Of a stretch of DNA of 6,824 nucleotides, positions 4,939-6,824 are shown in pieces (position 1 is the stretch's first letter; every line of letters starts with the position of its first letter). The DNA is from Oscillospiraceae bacterium (GTDB taxonomy: Bacteria > Bacillota_A > Clostridia > Oscillospirales > Oscillospiraceae): positions 1 through 6,824 of the forward strand of contig JAFOBK010000090.1 in NCBI GenBank assembly GCA_017381835.1. The letters run 5' to 3'. Below the pieces are notes generated by a model, which was given only the letters and a program-made list of their open reading frames with translations, was not told the DNA's origin and did no database searches. The translations under genes were made by a program, and so were the position numbers.

Positions 4939-4958
4939 GAAAACAAGGGAGAATGCCT

Positions 4959-5636
4959 ATGACCAAAGATCTTTACAACACCCTGGAAGCCTATATGATC
5001 GCTTCCATGGACGACAGTGCCCATGACAAAGAGCATGTGTACCGGGTGCTTTACAATGCTTTGGAGATTGCCAAAGCAGAGCCGGAAGTGGACTACGATA
5101 TTCTGATTGCCGCCTGCCTTCTGCATGACATCGGCAGAAAAGACCAGGTGGCCGACCCCAGTCTTTGCCACGCGGAAGTGGGCAGCGAAAAGGCATACCG
5201 CTTTTTGCTGGAGCAGGGCTTACCGGAAGACTTTGCTTCCCATGTGCGCCACTGCATTCTCACCCACAGATTCCGTAAAAATCTGCCGCCCCAGACTATC
5301 GAGGCAAAGATTCTCTTTGATGCCGATAAGCTGGATGTGACCGGCGCCATCGGCATTGCCCGCACCCTTTTATACAGAGGCACCGTGCTGGAGCCTCTCT
5401 ACCGGCTGCTGCCCGACGGCACTATCTCCGACGGCAGCCATGACATCGGTCACTCCTTCTTCCGGGAGTATAAATTCAAGCTGGAAAAACTCTATGACCG
5501 GTTCTTAACGGAAAAAGGCGGGGAATTGGCCAAAGAGCGCCAGTCCATCGCCAAAGCCTATTACGAAAGCCTTTACGAAGAAGTGAACAAAGGCTACACC
5601 GCCGGCAGAGAAGCCCTGCAAGCCCATATTGGATAA
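4959..5636 (+). CDS. HD-domain phosphohydrolase (YedJ-like)
   Basis: 225 residues. The ATG at 4959 is chosen because GGGAG (4947-4951) is 7 nt upstream; the ATG at 4953 is only 1 nt from it. HD proteins are metal-dependent phosphohydrolases, often acting on nucleotides. Motifs: H22-D-K-E-H26-V at the first metal position, A51-ACLLHDIGR with the H56-D57 signature, D66 and H71 after it, H98 and H103 (RHCILTHRFR), and D121-ADKLD with D123 as the last metal ligand. This histidine-rich single-domain arrangement fits the small bacterial YedJ-type group, about 200-230 residues. It has no membrane segment or partner domain, and the C-terminal third (residues ~167-215) is helical and charged. The substrate cannot be read from sequence; nothing here indicates cyclic-di-GMP (no HD-GYP) or (p)ppGpp (no RelA/SpoT layout). 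Divergent from the peptidase, convergent with the URO-D gene. Confidence 0.9.
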   Translation: MTKDLYNTLEAYMIASMDDSAHDKEHVYRVLYNALEIAKAEPEVDYDILIAACLLHDIGRKDQVADPSLCHAEVGSEKAYRFLLEQGLPEDFASHVRHCILTHRFRKNLPPQTIEAKILFDADKLDVTGAIGIARTLLYRGTVLEPLYRLLPDGTISDGSHDIGHSFFREYKFKLEKLYDRFLTEKGGELAKERQSIAKAYYESLYEEVNKGYTAGREALQAHIG

Positions 5637-5637
5637 C

Positions 5638-5668
5638 AAACACCCGACCTGCAAGAGGTCGGGTGTTT
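5638..5668. terminator. Bidirectional terminator between HD and URO-D genes
   Basis: A 13-bp stem (5638-5650 AAACACCCGACCT with 5656-5668 AGGTCGGGTGTTT), loop GCAAG, then TA on the + strand. It starts 1 nt after the HD stop and ends 3 nt before the URO-D stop codon. Confidence 0.93.
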
Positions 5669-5671
5669 TAC

Positions 5672-6823
5672 TTATTTGTATGTACCGATTTCATCCAGCA
5701 CTTTCATGGCATACAGGTAAGTTTCCAAAGTAACCTCTGGCGGGATACTGTGGTCGGAGTGATAGATATAGCCGCCGCCTTCCATGGCAGCGGGGATCTT
5801 ATCCCGCAGCTCCGCTTCAATGGCTTCCTTGCCCTTTTTGAAACTCTGCTCAGAAATATTGCCGAAGAAAGTCAGCTGATCGCCAAATTTCCGTTTCAGA
5901 TCCGCAACATGCATGCCGGTGTTGGCCTGCAGCGCCTGGATCACATTAAGGCCTGCTTCGATCAGATCCGGCAGCAGGGGTTCAATGTAGCCGCAGCTGT
6001 GCATAAAGAAGTAAATGCCGTTTGCATGGAGAAAATCGCCCAGCTTTTTATGGCAGGGGAAAAGCAGCTCCCGATAGGTCTTGGGAGAAAACAGGGTGGT
6101 ACGTGTGCCGCCCATATCCTCCGTGAGCCAAATGGCATCGGGCTTGCAGCCGATGTCCAGCATTTTCTGCACCGTGGCGATGGTAAGGTCGGTGATGCGT
6201 TCAAACATCTCCCCCATCATCTCCGGCTCCGCAATCAGATCCATCAGACTGTCCTCAAAGCCATGGTGCCGCCAGGCAGACTCCCAGGGGCCGTACACCG
6301 TCACGGGAATGAAGGTCTGCATCTGCCGGAAGGCCTCAAAAATCTCCTTGACCCCCTCCCAGGTGGGATAGGGCTTGGTGTGGAGAAAATAGCTGGCGCT
6401 GTCCACACGGGCAGTTCCGTCAAAGTCCAGGGTCAGCCGGTCTTTATACTGCTCCCAATCGTCTACATCCTGCACCATGTGGGACACAAAGTCCATAGAG
6501 GACACCATTTTCTTATACCGGCGCACCGTATAGCCGCTGCGGTCGGTGATGGTGTACATTTCCTCGTCCTCGGCGATGATGCCGGTGGGGAAACGCATGG
6601 ACACGTCCATATAAAGGGGCGTAATATCAAAGCCGAAATACTGATCCACACGGGAGCGGATGACTTTCGTCTCCCCTTCTACGGTGATGGTCATAGGTTC
6701 CGGCAGTTTGAGTCCTGCTTTCTGCCAGGCAACCAAAGTATCCTCCCAAAAAGCATCATACTTCGGGATCCGATCCAGGGGGTTTCCTTCAATGGCAGCA
6801 ATTACCCGCTCCCGGCTGGTCAT
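5672..6823 (-). CDS. Uroporphyrinogen decarboxylase (URO-D)-superfamily protein, methyltransferase-like
   Basis: 383 residues from ATG at 6823, one base from the window edge; its ribosome-binding site is outside, so the start cannot be verified, although MTSRERVIAAIEG..LDRIPKYD is the usual beginning of the family. The superfamily includes haem-pathway UroD and the MtaA/MtbA/CmuA methyltransferases that move methyl groups from corrinoid proteins to a thiol. Residues: D17-R-I-P20 near the start; VYGPWESAW in the middle; W-L-T-E-D-M-G-G around 234-241; M274-HSCGYIEPLLPDLIEAG with the H275-x-C277 metal pair; FFGNIS (319-324); Y354-HSDHSIPPEVTLETY near the end. It is not the haem enzyme by these features. 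No corrinoid protein or methyl-acceptor gene is visible beside it, and the C-terminal Cys expected in methyltransferases is absent. Role: an uncharacterised member, possibly of a methyl-transfer or aromatic/demethylation pathway. Confidence 0.85.
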   Translation of the reverse strand: MTSRERVIAAIEGNPLDRIPKYDAFWEDTLVAWQKAGLKLPEPMTITVEGETKVIRSRVDQYFGFDITPLYMDVSMRFPTGIIAEDEEMYTITDRSGYTVRRYKKMVSSMDFVSHMVQDVDDWEQYKDRLTLDFDGTARVDSASYFLHTKPYPTWEGVKEIFEAFRQMQTFIPVTVYGPWESAWRHHGFEDSLMDLIAEPEMMGEMFERITDLTIATVQKMLDIGCKPDAIWLTEDMGGTRTTLFSPKTYRELLFPCHKKLGDFLHANGIYFFMHSCGYIEPLLPDLIEAGLNVIQALQANTGMHVADLKRKFGDQLTFFGNISEQSFKKGKEAIEAELRDKIPAAMEGGGYIYHSDHSIPPEVTLETYLYAMKVLDEIGTYK

Positions 6824-6824
6824 A

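Noticed and set aside
5672..6823. Haem-pathway uroporphyrinogen decarboxylase (hemE)
   Set aside because: The His-x-Cys motif and C-terminal HSDHSIPP segment point to the methyltransferase-like branch, and no haem genes are nearby.

Overview
This window looks like ordinary chromosomal DNA from a Gram-positive, moderately GC-rich anaerobe of the Clostridia, probably a gut Oscillospirales/Lachnospirales-type lineage. The reasons are strong AGGAGG-like Shine-Dalgarno sites, sigma-A-type -35/-10 pairs, compact intrinsic terminators, and protein families I associate with these bacteria (a DUF2817-type anchored peptidase, a uroporphyrinogen-decarboxylase-family protein, a macro-HTH fusion and a vWA protein). 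The lineage is inferred from family resemblance; no search was run. I see no tRNA, rRNA, CRISPR array, transposase or phage gene, and no gene-free stretch longer than 300 bases.

Layout, left to right. (1) The 3' end of an XRE/HTH-type regulator with a Cys-x3-Cys-x3-Cys cluster (2-436), followed by a hairpin terminator. (2) A run of three very small + strand genes: a 45-aa soluble protein (572-709), a 74-aa membrane protein overlapping it by 8 nt (702-926), and a 26-aa single-helix membrane peptide (995-1075). (3) A GNAT acetyltransferase on the - strand (1129-1665), divergent from (4) a 345-aa macro domain-HTH fusion (1799-2836) and, in the same direction, (5) a 215-aa vWA protein with an intact MIDAS (2916-3563). 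(6) A membrane-anchored M14-like peptidase on the - strand (3606-4835), divergent from (7) an HD-domain phosphohydrolase (4959-5636). (8) A URO-D-superfamily protein on the - strand (5672-6823), whose start codon lies at the window edge.

The architecture is regular. All three convergent junctions (1076-1128, 3564-3605, 5637-5671) hold one symmetric A-tract/stem/T-tract hairpin that can end transcription from both sides. Both divergent junctions (1666-1798 and 4836-4958) hold two back-to-back promoters. The genes are therefore mostly single-gene units, and co-operation can only be argued for the small-gene run and for the macro-vWA pair.

The most interesting part is the macro-HTH/vWA pair. 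An ADP-ribose-type binding domain fused to a DNA-binding-like domain lies next to a metal-dependent protein-interaction domain. The junction between them carries an 18-bp inverted repeat (17 of 18 paired) whose left arm contains the -10 box of the vWA gene and whose right arm contains its Shine-Dalgarno site. Read-through RNA from the macro gene would fold and hide the ribosome-binding site, whereas RNA started at the gene's own promoter would lack the left arm and be open. The function of the pair is not known from sequence; a stress or NAD/ADP-ribose signalling role is a hypothesis.
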